Shown: positions 20,174-28,983 of the stretch, piece after piece
Layout of the letters: each line of letters begins with the position of its first letter
How positions within the stretch are numbered: position 1 is the first letter of the stretch
IMG/VR virus record: IMGVR_UViG_3300023174_000162
Location: 1-64,000 of that record
Strand: one strand, 5' to 3'
Origin: a virus
DNA: 64,000 nt
The notes under the pieces: generated by a model
What the model saw: only the letters and a program-made list of their open reading frames with translations
Told to the model about the DNA's origin: nothing
The model's database searches: none
Program-made: the position numbers and the translations under genes

Positions 20174-21036
20174 TATTCACTTAGCAATTGTCTAAATTGT
20201 CTTTCGATAGTTGATGCATAACGATTATCAACTAAATTAATTATAGCTTTTTGTCTATTCAATTCTTCTTCGTAGTCATATGCAGAATATGCAGAATAGT
20301 ACAGTGTTTCATTGTTTGCAAAATTTTGTTTAATCAACACTACATCTGTTGCAGCGGCAGTTGCTAATGATGTTTTACCAGTAATAGTATATTGAGTATT
20401 TGCTACAAAACCACCATCAGTATGCTGAACAGTTAGTACAGTACTATTAGCAAATGTTATTGTTGCGTTTGCATAGATCGTTGTACTATATGTTTGCTGT
20501 ATTCTTTCTCCAACAATAAATTCAGTATTAGAGTTTAAAGATATAGGTATAGTTACAATTCTATTTGTTGTTATATAACTATCTGACTTTGAGCGTTCAT
20601 ATCCAGTAATTGACCCTGAATATCCTATTACAGGAGCCCAATGTTTCTTTAAATTTGTAGCTAATGCTTCATATTGAGTTGTTGTAAGTACTGTGTCATC
20701 TTCATACCAATTGTTTCTATATCCAAAGATCTGACTTTGAGCGTTGGCCATAGACCCATATTTTGAGTCGATGTATGTATCAAACTGGAGTGAATCTAAG
20801 AAATAATCATAGTATGGATCAACCATTTGATTTGCAAAATATACCATCCAATCATTATATGAATCATCATAGTAGCCGTATGCAATAACATCAGGTCTAT
20901 CTCCTTGTTGTACATCATAAGGATAAAAGCTCTGAGTATATTCTTTAAACTTTTTATCTAGTTTAACTTTTGCAAATATATTTCTGACTGCATTATTTGC
21001 GTAACTAATGATAGGGAAATTTGAAAAGTATTTCAT
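20173..21036 (-). CDS. 53: Baseplate wedge protein gp53
   Basis: 287 residues (T4 gp53 is 196). The N-terminus is clear gp53: MKYFSNFPIISYANNAVRNI, then a DVIAYGYYDDSYNDWMVYFA block that resembles a LysM-type wedge module, then MVDPYYDYFLDSLQFDTYI. An insert of about 60 residues with the same beta-rich T/N composition as the giant tail proteins (TNTQYTITGKTSLATAAAT-like) lies near residues 175-240. It overlaps gene 48 and gene 27 by one base each. Confidence 0.93.
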   Translation of the reverse strand: MKYFSNFPIISYANNAVRNIFAKVKLDKKFKEYTQSFYPYDVQQGDRPDVIAYGYYDDSYNDWMVYFANQMVDPYYDYFLDSLQFDTYIDSKYGSMANAQSQIFGYRNNWYEDDTVLTTTQYEALATNLKKHWAPVIGYSGSITGYERSKSDSYITTNRIVTIPISLNSNTEFIVGERIQQTYSTTIYANATITFANSTVLTVQHTDGGFVANTQYTITGKTSLATAAATDVVLIKQNFANNETLYYSAYSAYDYEEELNRQKAIINLVDNRYASTIERQFRQLLSE

Positions 21037-22253
21037 TATTGTTTAGTTGGTGCAAGTGTTGTTTTTATACGATCTGTAAGACCAGCTAAGTTCTTTTCTA
21101 ACTCGGGCGCTATATTCCCATTCTTGCCACCGTAATCTTGGCTTGTAAATATCTCTAGTTCTTGCAAATTAATTTGAAACTCAATTACAGTAGGATGTCT
21201 GCTGTTTGCAAAAAATGAAGGAATTCCATTTGGCGCATAATTAACATTGACAGAGGATATCATACATTTTTTAAACATGTATAAAGTGTCTTCCATTTTA
21301 GGCTCTAATGTAATCTGAACCATGTTTGGATACCCAAGAACATTGGCTGCACCCCATTTATAGTTAGGTAACATTCTCTTTTTAAATTCTCTAACTATAG
21401 TTTGAACTAATATAGATTCATTTTCATTTTTTGGTGCAAATCTCCATGTAAATGAATGTGATCTTAGATCTACACCTTGAAAAAATACAGTGACATGTGG
21501 ATTAGGAACTGCTCCAAATAATTGTCCTGCTGTTCCCATCACGCTGTCTAATCCAGGGATTGCGCCGCCAACACTCATTACAGTATTATATACTGCTCCA
21601 ACTCCTGTGTTTATAACAGCTTGTTTAGACCCAGCATTTGCATCTGGTCTAGTTTCACCTTTAATATCCTGCACAATTGCTGCGACATTTTCAGCTGCCC
21701 CGCCAATCACTCCACCCATCTCATTTGGATTTAACTTAACTCCAGTTGGATCTAATAAGTTAGTTGGCATTGGAAGAGCTATATGAATTTGTGGTAAAAA
21801 TTCAGTTTTTACATATGCACTAGGTCTTACATATTCACCTATTGCAAAGTTAATATAATACTTTCTCATATCAGGTGGATATTGAAGTAGATCTACACCT
21901 CCTTGAGATTTCTTTGCCACAGATGTTTTTCTAGACGGCATATGCGACTCAGCAAATGTTTCCTTATTGCCAGCGTCTGCTTTACGTTGTGCTGTCAACT
22001 GATTCGGACTTAAACGCTGTGTTACATTTTGAGATAGTTCATCAATTCCACCACGAAGTTTTGAAGTTATGGAATCTAATGCTGTAGTTGTAGATGAAGA
22101 TATAGATGAGAAACTTAATCCAGCTCCAGTTAAAGCACCAGATAACCTTTCAGTTATAGTACTTTGATTTCCAGAAACACCTGGAGTAGCCGCAGATGAA
22201 ATTTTATCTGTAGGACTTTGATTAAAAGCTGAAACGTATTGGCCTGCTGGCAT
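21036..22253 (-). CDS. 48: Baseplate tail-tube cap gp48
   Basis: 405 residues (T4 gp48 is 364). Recognisable segments are YPPDMRKYYINFAIGEYVRP, VFFQGVDLRSHSFTWRFAPK and MLPNYKWGAANVLGYPNMVQ, typical of gp48/tube-like proteins. gp48 caps the hub and supports gp54, where tube growth begins. The N-terminal 120 residues are serine-rich and probably disordered. It is the first gene of the minus-strand baseplate run; ATG 22253 has an AGGTAAC ribosome site. An AATAAATA site 34 nt upstream is a possible late promoter. Confidence 0.9.
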   Translation of the reverse strand: MPAGQYVSAFNQSPTDKISSAATPGVSGNQSTITERLSGALTGAGLSFSSISSSTTTALDSITSKLRGGIDELSQNVTQRLSPNQLTAQRKADAGNKETFAESHMPSRKTSVAKKSQGGVDLLQYPPDMRKYYINFAIGEYVRPSAYVKTEFLPQIHIALPMPTNLLDPTGVKLNPNEMGGVIGGAAENVAAIVQDIKGETRPDANAGSKQAVINTGVGAVYNTVMSVGGAIPGLDSVMGTAGQLFGAVPNPHVTVFFQGVDLRSHSFTWRFAPKNENESILVQTIVREFKKRMLPNYKWGAANVLGYPNMVQITLEPKMEDTLYMFKKCMISSVNVNYAPNGIPSFFANSRHPTVIEFQINLQELEIFTSQDYGGKNGNIAPELEKNLAGLTDRIKTTLAPTKQ

Positions 22254-22344
22254 TAGGTTACCTCTATAAATATGTATGCAATAGTGTATTTATTGTTTCT
22301 GGTGACAATAAATACTTTAATACTTAACTATTTATTATCAGGAT
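22254..22344. promoter_or_regulatory. Divergent late promoter region between genes 48 and 4
   Basis: A 91-bp gap separates divergent structural genes. TATAAATA at 22265-22272 (+) is a perfect T4 late -10 box about 70 bp before gene 4. On the minus strand AATAAATA at 22287-22294 is a one-base variant 34 bp before gene 48. Further AATAAATA-like boxes on the plus strand lie nearer to gene 4. Late genes on both sides fit gp33-dependent transcription. Confidence 0.65.
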
Positions 22345-22797
22345 ATGGCATATAAAGGTACATTTCAACCAAAGCATGCTGGAAAATATAGAGGAGACCC
22401 TAGCAAGATCGTCTATAGAAGCAGTTGGGAGTTGAAATTAATGATGCATTTAGACTCTCATCCAGATGTTTTGGAATGGGCAAGTGAAGAGATTGTTATT
22501 CCATACAGATCTCCGGTTGATGGTAAGATTCACAGATATTTCCCTGACTTTTACGTAAAGAAAAGAAATACTAGTGGTGATATCGAAAAGGTAATCATAG
22601 AAGTTAAACCTGCCCATCAGGTAAAAGTGCCGACCATTCAAGAAACAAAGAACAGAAAACCAAGTAGGAAGTATATCAATGAAGTGTTGACTTATACAGT
22701 TAATCAGGCAAAATGGGAAGCCGCCAAAACCTACTGTCTAGATAGACAATGGAAGTTTATGATAATGACAGAAAAAGAACTAGGGATTAAATTTTAA
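22345..22797 (+). CDS. 4: Head completion protein gp4
   Basis: 150 residues, the same length as T4 gp4 (gp50/gp4). The N-terminus YKGTFQPKHAGKYRGDPSKI and the VYRSSWELKLMMHLDSHPDV block are diagnostic. The core (PYRSPVDGKIHRYFPDFYVK, then EVKP) looks like an endonuclease-type (TnsA/PD-(D/E)XK-like) fold, with D at FPDF and E/K at IIEVKP. gp4 is needed to finish filled heads before tail joining. The stop overlaps the next start (TAATG). Confidence 0.92.
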   Translation: MAYKGTFQPKHAGKYRGDPSKIVYRSSWELKLMMHLDSHPDVLEWASEEIVIPYRSPVDGKIHRYFPDFYVKKRNTSGDIEKVIIEVKPAHQVKVPTIQETKNRKPSRKYINEVLTYTVNQAKWEAAKTYCLDRQWKFMIMTEKELGIKF

Positions 22798-23399
22798 TGA
22801 CCACAGCATTTCAGACTTTACTCGATAGAGCGGCTGCAGCTGATGTAGACTCTAAGAGTAGATCTTCATTAGATTGGTTTCGTACAGAAGCTGGTAAACT
22901 ACCAAGTATTACTGGCACAAGAATTATGCGTGAAGAGGTGTCACAACTTGTCCCAAGGTTGAACATAAGAAGCATCGGTAAGATGTACATGTTTTTCTAT
23001 AATCCAAAACATAAAGACACATTGCCTTATTATGATAGATTTCCTTTAATCTTTCCTTTTAAAATGACTGGCGATGGGTTCTATGGTTTAAACATGCATT
23101 ACATTCATCCAATGCTAAGAGCTAAATTAATGGATGCATTCCTTCAAATATTGAATAACACCATGTATGATGAAACTACAAGAGTTAGATTAAACTATAG
23201 CCTTCTATCTGCTTCATCAAAATATAGATGGTATAAGCCATGTGTTAAAAGATATTTAAACAATCATGTAACATCAAAATTCTTATATGTTGACCCAAAT
23301 AAATGGGCAACAGCATTATTTCTGCCAACTGAAAAGTTTGTAGGTGCCAAGAAGACAAGTGTCTTTATGGACAGCAGAGATATTATTTACGGAAAATAA
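22797..23399 (+). CDS. Conserved T4-like virion assembly protein, function unknown
   Basis: 200 residues. It lies between gene 4 and gene 54 and is coupled to gene 4 by a one-base overlap. A central segment KMYMFFYNPKHKDTLPYYDR, followed by FPLIFPFKMTGDGFYGLNMH and YIHPMLRAKLMDAFL, looks like a well-conserved family. I recognise it from structural clusters of marine T4-like phages without an assigned function. Late expression from the gene 4 promoter is likely. A head completion, neck or tail role is only a guess from position. Confidence 0.75.
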   Translation: MTTAFQTLLDRAAAADVDSKSRSSLDWFRTEAGKLPSITGTRIMREEVSQLVPRLNIRSIGKMYMFFYNPKHKDTLPYYDRFPLIFPFKMTGDGFYGLNMHYIHPMLRAKLMDAFLQILNNTMYDETTRVRLNYSLLSASSKYRWYKPCVKRYLNNHVTSKFLYVDPNKWATALFLPTEKFVGAKKTSVFMDSRDIIYGK

Positions 23400-23402
23400 A
23401 AA

Positions 23403-24233
23403 ATGTCATTAATAGACACATTCACAACAAAATTAGCTGATAAAATTGGTCTAAATACTAGCAACCTTAAAAAGGCGCCTGTAGGATTTGATATTAATGA
23501 ATTTAGATCTAATATTCTTGGAGAGTCTGGATTACTAAAGACCAATCTCTTCTTAGTTACGATTCAATTCCCAGCAGAGTTTGCTCAAACACAAACTCAG
23601 TTGATGAGAATAACTCCAAGAACGTTGATGATGTTTACAGATCAAGTATCTTTACCTGGAATATCACTTGGTTCAGAAGATCAAGTTCGTAGATATGGAA
23701 CTGGTGTTGCTGAAAAAATGCCATACGGAGTTTTCTTTACTGATCTAAGTGTAAACTTCTTAGCAGATGGTCGTGGTGAGATTCTTAAGATGTTTCATAA
23801 CTGGATGAAGTATATTGTTAACTTTGATTCAAGACGTAATAATAATACTGGTTTTAACGGAGCTGATCCATATGAAGTAGCATATAAAGATGAGTACGCA
23901 GCAATTATGACTATTGATGTATTTAATGAAGGTGGAGATAAAGTTATTACATATACGCTTAATGATGTTTATCCTTTATTTTTAGGAGAAGTCGGTCTTT
24001 CATGGGCAGATAATGATAACATCATGAAGCTTCCAGTGACGTTTACATATAGTGATTGGCAAACAGATTCAATGACAATAAATTCACCTAGTCCTGGAGT
24101 ATCAAATAGATTAAACACATTACAGAAGATCTTGAAAATTGGAACAGTTATCCAAACTATATCATCACTAAAGAAACCACAAAATATAGGTGACGCAGTG
24201 AATGTACTTAACAACGCAAATATATTATTTTAA
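23403..24233 (+). CDS. 54: Baseplate tail-tube initiator gp54
   Basis: 276 residues (T4 gp54 is 320). The tube-like fold is visible in TNLFLVTIQFPAEFAQTQTQ, FTDQVSLPGISLGSEDQVRR, YGTGVAEKMPYGVFFTDLSV and WADNDNIMKLPVTFTYSDWQ. gp54 caps gp48 and starts polymerisation of the gp19 tube. It is encoded 4 nt after the previous gene and 18 nt before gene 26. Confidence 0.9.
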   Translation: MSLIDTFTTKLADKIGLNTSNLKKAPVGFDINEFRSNILGESGLLKTNLFLVTIQFPAEFAQTQTQLMRITPRTLMMFTDQVSLPGISLGSEDQVRRYGTGVAEKMPYGVFFTDLSVNFLADGRGEILKMFHNWMKYIVNFDSRRNNNTGFNGADPYEVAYKDEYAAIMTIDVFNEGGDKVITYTLNDVYPLFLGEVGLSWADNDNIMKLPVTFTYSDWQTDSMTINSPSPGVSNRLNTLQKILKIGTVIQTISSLKKPQNIGDAVNVLNNANILF

Positions 24234-24251
24234 ACAATACTGGAGATTACT

Positions 24252-24956
24252 ATGGCATTACCAAAGATTTCGACCCCTATTTTGAGCTTCGTCATCCCTT
24301 CTACACAAGAGATTAAAAAGTTTAGACCATTCTTAGTGAAAGAAGAAAAAATTCTTTTATTGGCTCAACAAGGTGAAGACACTGATTCATTATTAGCTTT
24401 AAAGCAAGTTATTACTAACTGCTGTCATGATAGTATTGATGTCGATAAGCTAACAACATTTGATATTGAATATCTTTTCTTGAAGCTAAGATCAAAGTCA
24501 GTTAATAACGTTGTCAAGTTACGTTATAGAGATAAAGAAGATGATAAGATCTATGACTTTGAAGTTAATCTTGATGAAGTAGAGATTAAAATTAACCCTG
24601 AACACTCTAATAAAATTCAAATTAATGAAGAACTCGGTATGATATTCAAATATCCAGACGTTAATTTAACAAATTCTATTGGAAAAGTTGAAACTGCAGA
24701 TGATCTATTTACAAAGGTTGTTATCTATTGCATCGACTCAATCTATGACAAAGATAAAGTCTATTCTCCTACAGAATACACTGAAGAAGAACTGATTGAG
24801 TTTATTGACCAACTTGACCATGCAACATTTGAAAAGATTCAGAAGTTCTTTGATACAATGCCAAAGTTATACCATGAATTAAATTATACAAATGAGATGG
24901 GTAATGCTCGTACTATTAAATTGGAGTCAGTGAAAGATTTTTTTATATTGGGCTGA
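24252..24956 (+). CDS. 26: Baseplate hub/tail chaperone gp26, zero-frame product
   Basis: 234 residues (T4 gp26 is 208). ALPKISTPILSFVIPSTQEI followed by KKFRPFLVKEEKILLLAQQG and LTTFDIEYLFLKLRSKSVNN is the gp26 signature. It ends in VKDFFILG with TGA at 24954-24956. Codons 229-231 read GAT TTT TTT with seven T in a row (24938-24944). In the -1 frame the sequence stays open to 25129 with no usable start. Gene 26 probably also makes a frameshifted longer form just upstream of tape-measure-like genes, as tail assembly chaperones do. Confidence 0.9.
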   Translation: MALPKISTPILSFVIPSTQEIKKFRPFLVKEEKILLLAQQGEDTDSLLALKQVITNCCHDSIDVDKLTTFDIEYLFLKLRSKSVNNVVKLRYRDKEDDKIYDFEVNLDEVEIKINPEHSNKIQINEELGMIFKYPDVNLTNSIGKVETADDLFTKVVIYCIDSIYDKDKVYSPTEYTEEELIEFIDQLDHATFEKIQKFFDTMPKLYHELNYTNEMGNARTIKLESVKDFFILG

Positions 24957-25129
24957 GCCATACTAATCTAAAGAATTATTATACTCTAATATTTTCTTTG
25001 GCTCAGCATCATAAATATTCAATTGATGACATTGAGAATTTATTTCCATTTGAAAGAGATATCTATGTAGAGATGTTGCTGGATTATTTAAAACAAGAAG
25101 AAGAAAGAAGAAAAGCGGCGTACAAATAA
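24944..25129 (+). CDS. -1 frameshift extension of gene 26
   Basis: This frame opens at 24920, just after a TAA at 24917, and contains no ATG, GTG or TTG that could give more than a fragment. It reads YIGLSHTNLKNYYTLIFSLA, then ENLFPFERDIYVEMLLDYLK and ends EEERRKAAYK with TAA at 25127-25129. A -1 slip on T TTT TTT at 24938-24944 joins it to gp26 and gives a product of about 292 residues. The next gene begins at the following base. The protein-like sequence and tight fit make this a real coding extension; the slip itself is inferred. Confidence 0.75.
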   Translation, partial: YIGLSHTNLKNYYTLIFSLAQHHKYSIDDIENLFPFERDIYVEMLLDYLKQEEERRKAAYK

Positions 25130-27139
25130 ATGTCTATTCTAGGAAAAATCAGATCAGTTATAGAAGGCTCTTCTTTTGGAAAAGTCGTAAGCACCCTTAC
25201 AGATAAAAAAACTTATAGTAATGCATTTAAGACTACTCCATTAGGCAACCTTATAGGTGGTGGTAAAGGTGAGTACTCTGGTGATGCTGAAAAATTAGGT
25301 GGAAGCAGCGCTGGCAGTTTAAACATAAACAAGGAAACATTAAATTTTTTAAAGTCAATTGATGACAAATTAAAAACCCTTGTTGTTGATCTAGAAGATA
25401 CAAAAGACGCTTTAGAAGAATCAAATCTAGAAGATATTACACCTAGTGAATTAGCAGGTGATGTAGCTGATGGTGATAGCAATAAAGTAATTGATAAACC
25501 AGTAAGTAATATGACTGGTGATAGTAATATATCTGCTAAACCGGTAAGTGATGTGATTAGCGGTAGTAGCAATAAAATAGATGCTATAGCTATCGCACCT
25601 AGTAACTCAGTAGGTGGACTAGCAAGCAGTATAATGGGCAATGATGATAAAGCCCAGAAAGATGATAAAGCTATTCCGCTTAGTGGTCCAGTAAGCGATG
25701 TGATGGGTAGTAATGATAAAGTCAAGAAAGATGATAGTAAATCAGATGATGCCGAAAAAATAAGTGGAAGTTTTGCATCTAATGTAGTAGTAAGTAAAGA
25801 AACATTAGACTCTTTACAAGCAATAGATGGTAAATTAAAAACTCTTATTAATTTTTTAGAAGATAAAAAAGACGCTGATAAACAACAAAAACAAAAAGCA
25901 GCAGCTGCAGCAGAAGAACAGAAAACAGAATCTAAAGTTATAGACGCTGAACCTATGAAAACAGCAGGTGAAGGCGGAGGTGGTGGAGGTATGCTTAAGC
26001 AGTTCGGCAAACTTGCAGGAATGGTTGCAATTATTGTTGCTCAATTTGCATATCCTCTTTATAAAGCAGTAATGAATCTAAAAGATAAATTTATTGAAGG
26101 ATTTACAACCGCAAAAGATTTCTTTGTAGAGAAGATCTTACCGATATTTACTAAAGATATACCAGAATTCTTTACTGAGACTATTCCTAAATTCTTTACT
26201 GAAACATTACCTGAAAAATTTTTCGCTGGTATGAATTGGATATCAGAAAAATTTTCATCAATAGCTGATTTATTCACAGGCACAGTTGCTGGCATTAAAA
26301 AGAAAATCGGTGAATTCATTGTTGGGTTATCTGAAACTACTATATTTAAATTATTTCCTGAAACCCAAAAGAAAGTTAAAAGCTTTGGTGAAGACTTAAT
26401 AAAGTCTGGAAATACTACCATTGATGAAATTTCGGCTAGACAGAAACAAAGCGCAAGTGATGCTCAAGCTCAAACATCAGCTATGGTTGAGGCACAACCT
26501 AATGCAGCACCAGATAAAGCATCAGTACAATCTAAAGACTCTACTAAATCTAAGTTAACACCATTTGAAAAAGAGTTTGCAAAGCAACGTAATATTCAAG
26601 GACCTGGTGGAGTATTTTCATGGACAGATCCTGCTACTGGAAAAACTGGAAAATACACAACAGACTATGCAGAAGAAAATGCTGCATCTCCTGTTTCTAA
26701 AATAACTATTGAAAATAATGGACAATTAGGTAAAGAATATGGATCTGCACCATCTAGTGATACTGTAGATACATCAAAACTTCCAACTCCTAGTAGTACT
26801 GATAATTCAACTTCAGGAAGTTCTTCTGCAGCAGCACCAGTAAATTCAACAACTACTTTAAATATTCCTAGCAGTGGAGGCAGTGGTGGAGGCAGTAGCG
26901 GTGGAAGTTCAGGCACTGCAGAACCATCTTCTCCAACTTCAGGTAATGCTGTATCTGCTGCATCAATGCAAGCCACTGCACCAACTCCTACTCCTAGCGC
27001 AGTTGCTCAACAAAATTCAAAAGGGATGAATATGTCTAAAGCTAAATCAGACGATGTCAATCCTGTTGCAAATGTTCCTGAAGTAGATGTGGACTTAGGA
27101 TCAATTGCTAACCTTTGGTATCATAGAGCGGCGGTATAA
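25130..27139 (+). CDS. Tape-measure/hub-like tail protein 1
   Basis: 669 residues. Two copies of a helical unit (KETLNFLKSIDDKLKTL near 66 and KETLDSLQAIDGKLKTL near 225) are joined by S/D/N-rich linkers. A hydrophobic segment follows (GMVAIIVAQFAYPLYKAVMN, about 290-320), then amphipathic repeats IPEFFTETIPKFFTETLPEK. The C-terminal third is a low-complexity S/G/T/P linker. The hydrophobic/amphipathic block is shared with the next gene, so the two are paralogues. Their position after gp26 suggests T4 gene 29-type hub or tape-measure proteins; this is not proven. Confidence 0.75.
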   Translation: MSILGKIRSVIEGSSFGKVVSTLTDKKTYSNAFKTTPLGNLIGGGKGEYSGDAEKLGGSSAGSLNINKETLNFLKSIDDKLKTLVVDLEDTKDALEESNLEDITPSELAGDVADGDSNKVIDKPVSNMTGDSNISAKPVSDVISGSSNKIDAIAIAPSNSVGGLASSIMGNDDKAQKDDKAIPLSGPVSDVMGSNDKVKKDDSKSDDAEKISGSFASNVVVSKETLDSLQAIDGKLKTLINFLEDKKDADKQQKQKAAAAAEEQKTESKVIDAEPMKTAGEGGGGGGMLKQFGKLAGMVAIIVAQFAYPLYKAVMNLKDKFIEGFTTAKDFFVEKILPIFTKDIPEFFTETIPKFFTETLPEKFFAGMNWISEKFSSIADLFTGTVAGIKKKIGEFIVGLSETTIFKLFPETQKKVKSFGEDLIKSGNTTIDEISARQKQSASDAQAQTSAMVEAQPNAAPDKASVQSKDSTKSKLTPFEKEFAKQRNIQGPGGVFSWTDPATGKTGKYTTDYAEENAASPVSKITIENNGQLGKEYGSAPSSDTVDTSKLPTPSSTDNSTSGSSSAAAPVNSTTTLNIPSSGGSGGGSSGGSSGTAEPSSPTSGNAVSAASMQATAPTPTPSAVAQQNSKGMNMSKAKSDDVNPVANVPEVDVDLGSIANLWYHRAAV

Positions 27140-28983
27140 TGGGCATACTATCTAAGCTTGGAGCTGTTGGTGATGTGCTACGAAATAAAATATCTGGTAG
27201 CGCTGAGGGTGAGACAGAAAAAAAAGATGCGTATAAAGAGCCTGATACTAAGAAAGAAAAAGACGCAGAGAAAGAACCTAATAAGAAAGAAAAAGACGCA
27301 GAGAAATTATCACCTAAAGATTCTGGCGATCCACTATATGATATAGTAAAAAGTATTGAAGGATCTATTAATGACTTTGTAGAGTTAATAATTGGGGAAG
27401 GTCCTCAGGCAGAAGCTATTCCACCAACTGTTGACGGTACTAAACAAGAAAAAAAACCTAAGCCTCCTAAGCCCCCTGAAGTTACAGAAATTCCTATTTT
27501 CAAAAAATTAAAAGCTTTAGCTGGAATACTAGTTGGGGTTGTTCTTCAATTTGCATATCCATTATATCTAAAAGCTAAAGAGATGTTCGAACAAACAAAG
27601 CTTTGGGTTGAAAAAGCACAGATACTTTTTGAAGAGAAAGTGTTAACATTCTTTACTGTAGATATTCCAAGGTATGTTGAAGACATCAAAGACTTCTTTG
27701 TAGTCAAAGTTCCAAGCTACTTTTCTCAGTTTACAGATATGATTTCTGTTGGAATCCAGAACATTCTAGATATTCCAAAAGAAGTATTATATGCAATGGA
27801 GGGATTTTCTGTAAAATTTGGTCGAGATGTTATTGACACTATATCTCCATGGCTGTCTAAAATTGGTATAGATCTAGATGATTACAGTAAAGAGCTTAAA
27901 AAACGTGAAGAAAAAATAAACCAAAAGAAAGAAACATTAGACGCAACGCAAGCTAAACGTGAGAAAGAATATCAGGAAAGAAGTAAAGGACGTGACTCTG
28001 AAAGACTTGCATTAGATGCCGCCAAAGAAAATGAAAGGCAACGTGAAGATAAATTAAGACAAGAAGAATTTGATAGAAGAAAAAAAGAAGTTGCTAATAA
28101 GCAGAAAATTCTAGATGAAAAACAGGCACCTACTGCTCCAGCTGCTCCTGTTCCTGCTCCAGCACCTGCTGCTCCTGTTTCAACTACAGATGCTAAACCA
28201 GTTACAATATCTGCAAGCACTGGTAAAGCAGCGATGATCACAAAGTTAAATGAGAATAAAATAACAGATCCTACTGCAAGAGCTGCTATCATGGCTCAAG
28301 TAGGTCATGAATCAGGTGGTTTCACTACGCTTTCAGAAAATCTTAGATATAGCGCAAAAGGTTTATTAAATACATTTAAGAAATATTTTAAGACTGAAGA
28401 TGATGCACAGACATATGCTAGATTAGGTCCTGCTGCAATTGCTGATAAAGTATATGGAAATAGAATGGGAAATGCTCCTGAAGGTTCAGGAGATGGATTT
28501 AAATATCGTGGTAGAGGATTTATACAGTTAACAGGCAAAGATAACTATACAAAATTTGGATATGGTGGTAACCCAGATGCTGTATCAAGCCCAGATGCTG
28601 CAGCTGAAACTGCTATTAAGTACATGCTTGGATATAAAGGTGATTGGTCAAATATTACCGCTGTGACTAAATTTGTTAATGGTGGCACAATTGGGTTAGA
28701 AGATAGAGAAAAACATTTTAAAGAATACTTACAAGATCCAAGTGTAACACAAGTTACAGCTGCTGCCGCAAGTCCAGCTCCTTCATCTGGTGGAACTGGT
28801 AATCAAGTTGCTGCTGCTACTAAAAATGCAGATATTAAACCGCCAACACAACAGCAAACTGCTTCTATATCTACAAATAAACCACAGCAAGTTGCTTCAA
28901 ATGGAAGTGGGGGAAGATCATCTCCCCCCAGCTCAGATGGTATTAATAAACAATACCATGATCACTTCGCTTTACCAGCTTAG
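27139..28983 (+). CDS. Tape-measure/hub-like protein 2 with C-terminal GH19 domain
   Basis: 614 residues. The N-terminus MGILSKLGAVGDVLRNKISG resembles that of its neighbour. A tandem KKEKDAEKEPN repeat (about 37-56), a hydrophobic/amphipathic block (VGVVLQFAYPLYLKAKEMFE near 135-155), a charged coiled coil (about 250-330) and an Ala/Pro linker follow. Residues about 366-532 are a GH19 lysozyme/chitinase-like domain: AQVGHESGGF with the catalytic Glu, GDGFKYRGRGFIQLTGKDNY and NGGTIGLEDREKHF. The domain is homologous to the endolysin at 62746-63354. It is probably the tail-borne peptidoglycan hydrolase replacing the lysozyme domain missing from gp5. The TAG stop overlaps the end of gene 32. 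Confidence 0.88.
   Translation: MGILSKLGAVGDVLRNKISGSAEGETEKKDAYKEPDTKKEKDAEKEPNKKEKDAEKLSPKDSGDPLYDIVKSIEGSINDFVELIIGEGPQAEAIPPTVDGTKQEKKPKPPKPPEVTEIPIFKKLKALAGILVGVVLQFAYPLYLKAKEMFEQTKLWVEKAQILFEEKVLTFFTVDIPRYVEDIKDFFVVKVPSYFSQFTDMISVGIQNILDIPKEVLYAMEGFSVKFGRDVIDTISPWLSKIGIDLDDYSKELKKREEKINQKKETLDATQAKREKEYQERSKGRDSERLALDAAKENERQREDKLRQEEFDRRKKEVANKQKILDEKQAPTAPAAPVPAPAPAAPVSTTDAKPVTISASTGKAAMITKLNENKITDPTARAAIMAQVGHESGGFTTLSENLRYSAKGLLNTFKKYFKTEDDAQTYARLGPAAIADKVYGNRMGNAPEGSGDGFKYRGRGFIQLTGKDNYTKFGYGGNPDAVSSPDAAAETAIKYMLGYKGDWSNITAVTKFVNGGTIGLEDREKHFKEYLQDPSVTQVTAAAASPAPSSGGTGNQVAAATKNADIKPPTQQQTASISTNKPQQVASNGSGGRSSPPSSDGINKQYHDHFALPA

Noticed and set aside
25213-26010. 265-codon minus-strand ORF, Ser/Leu-rich
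   Set aside because: Antisense of the S/D-rich linker of the tape-measure-like gene; no start signal or neighbour fit.
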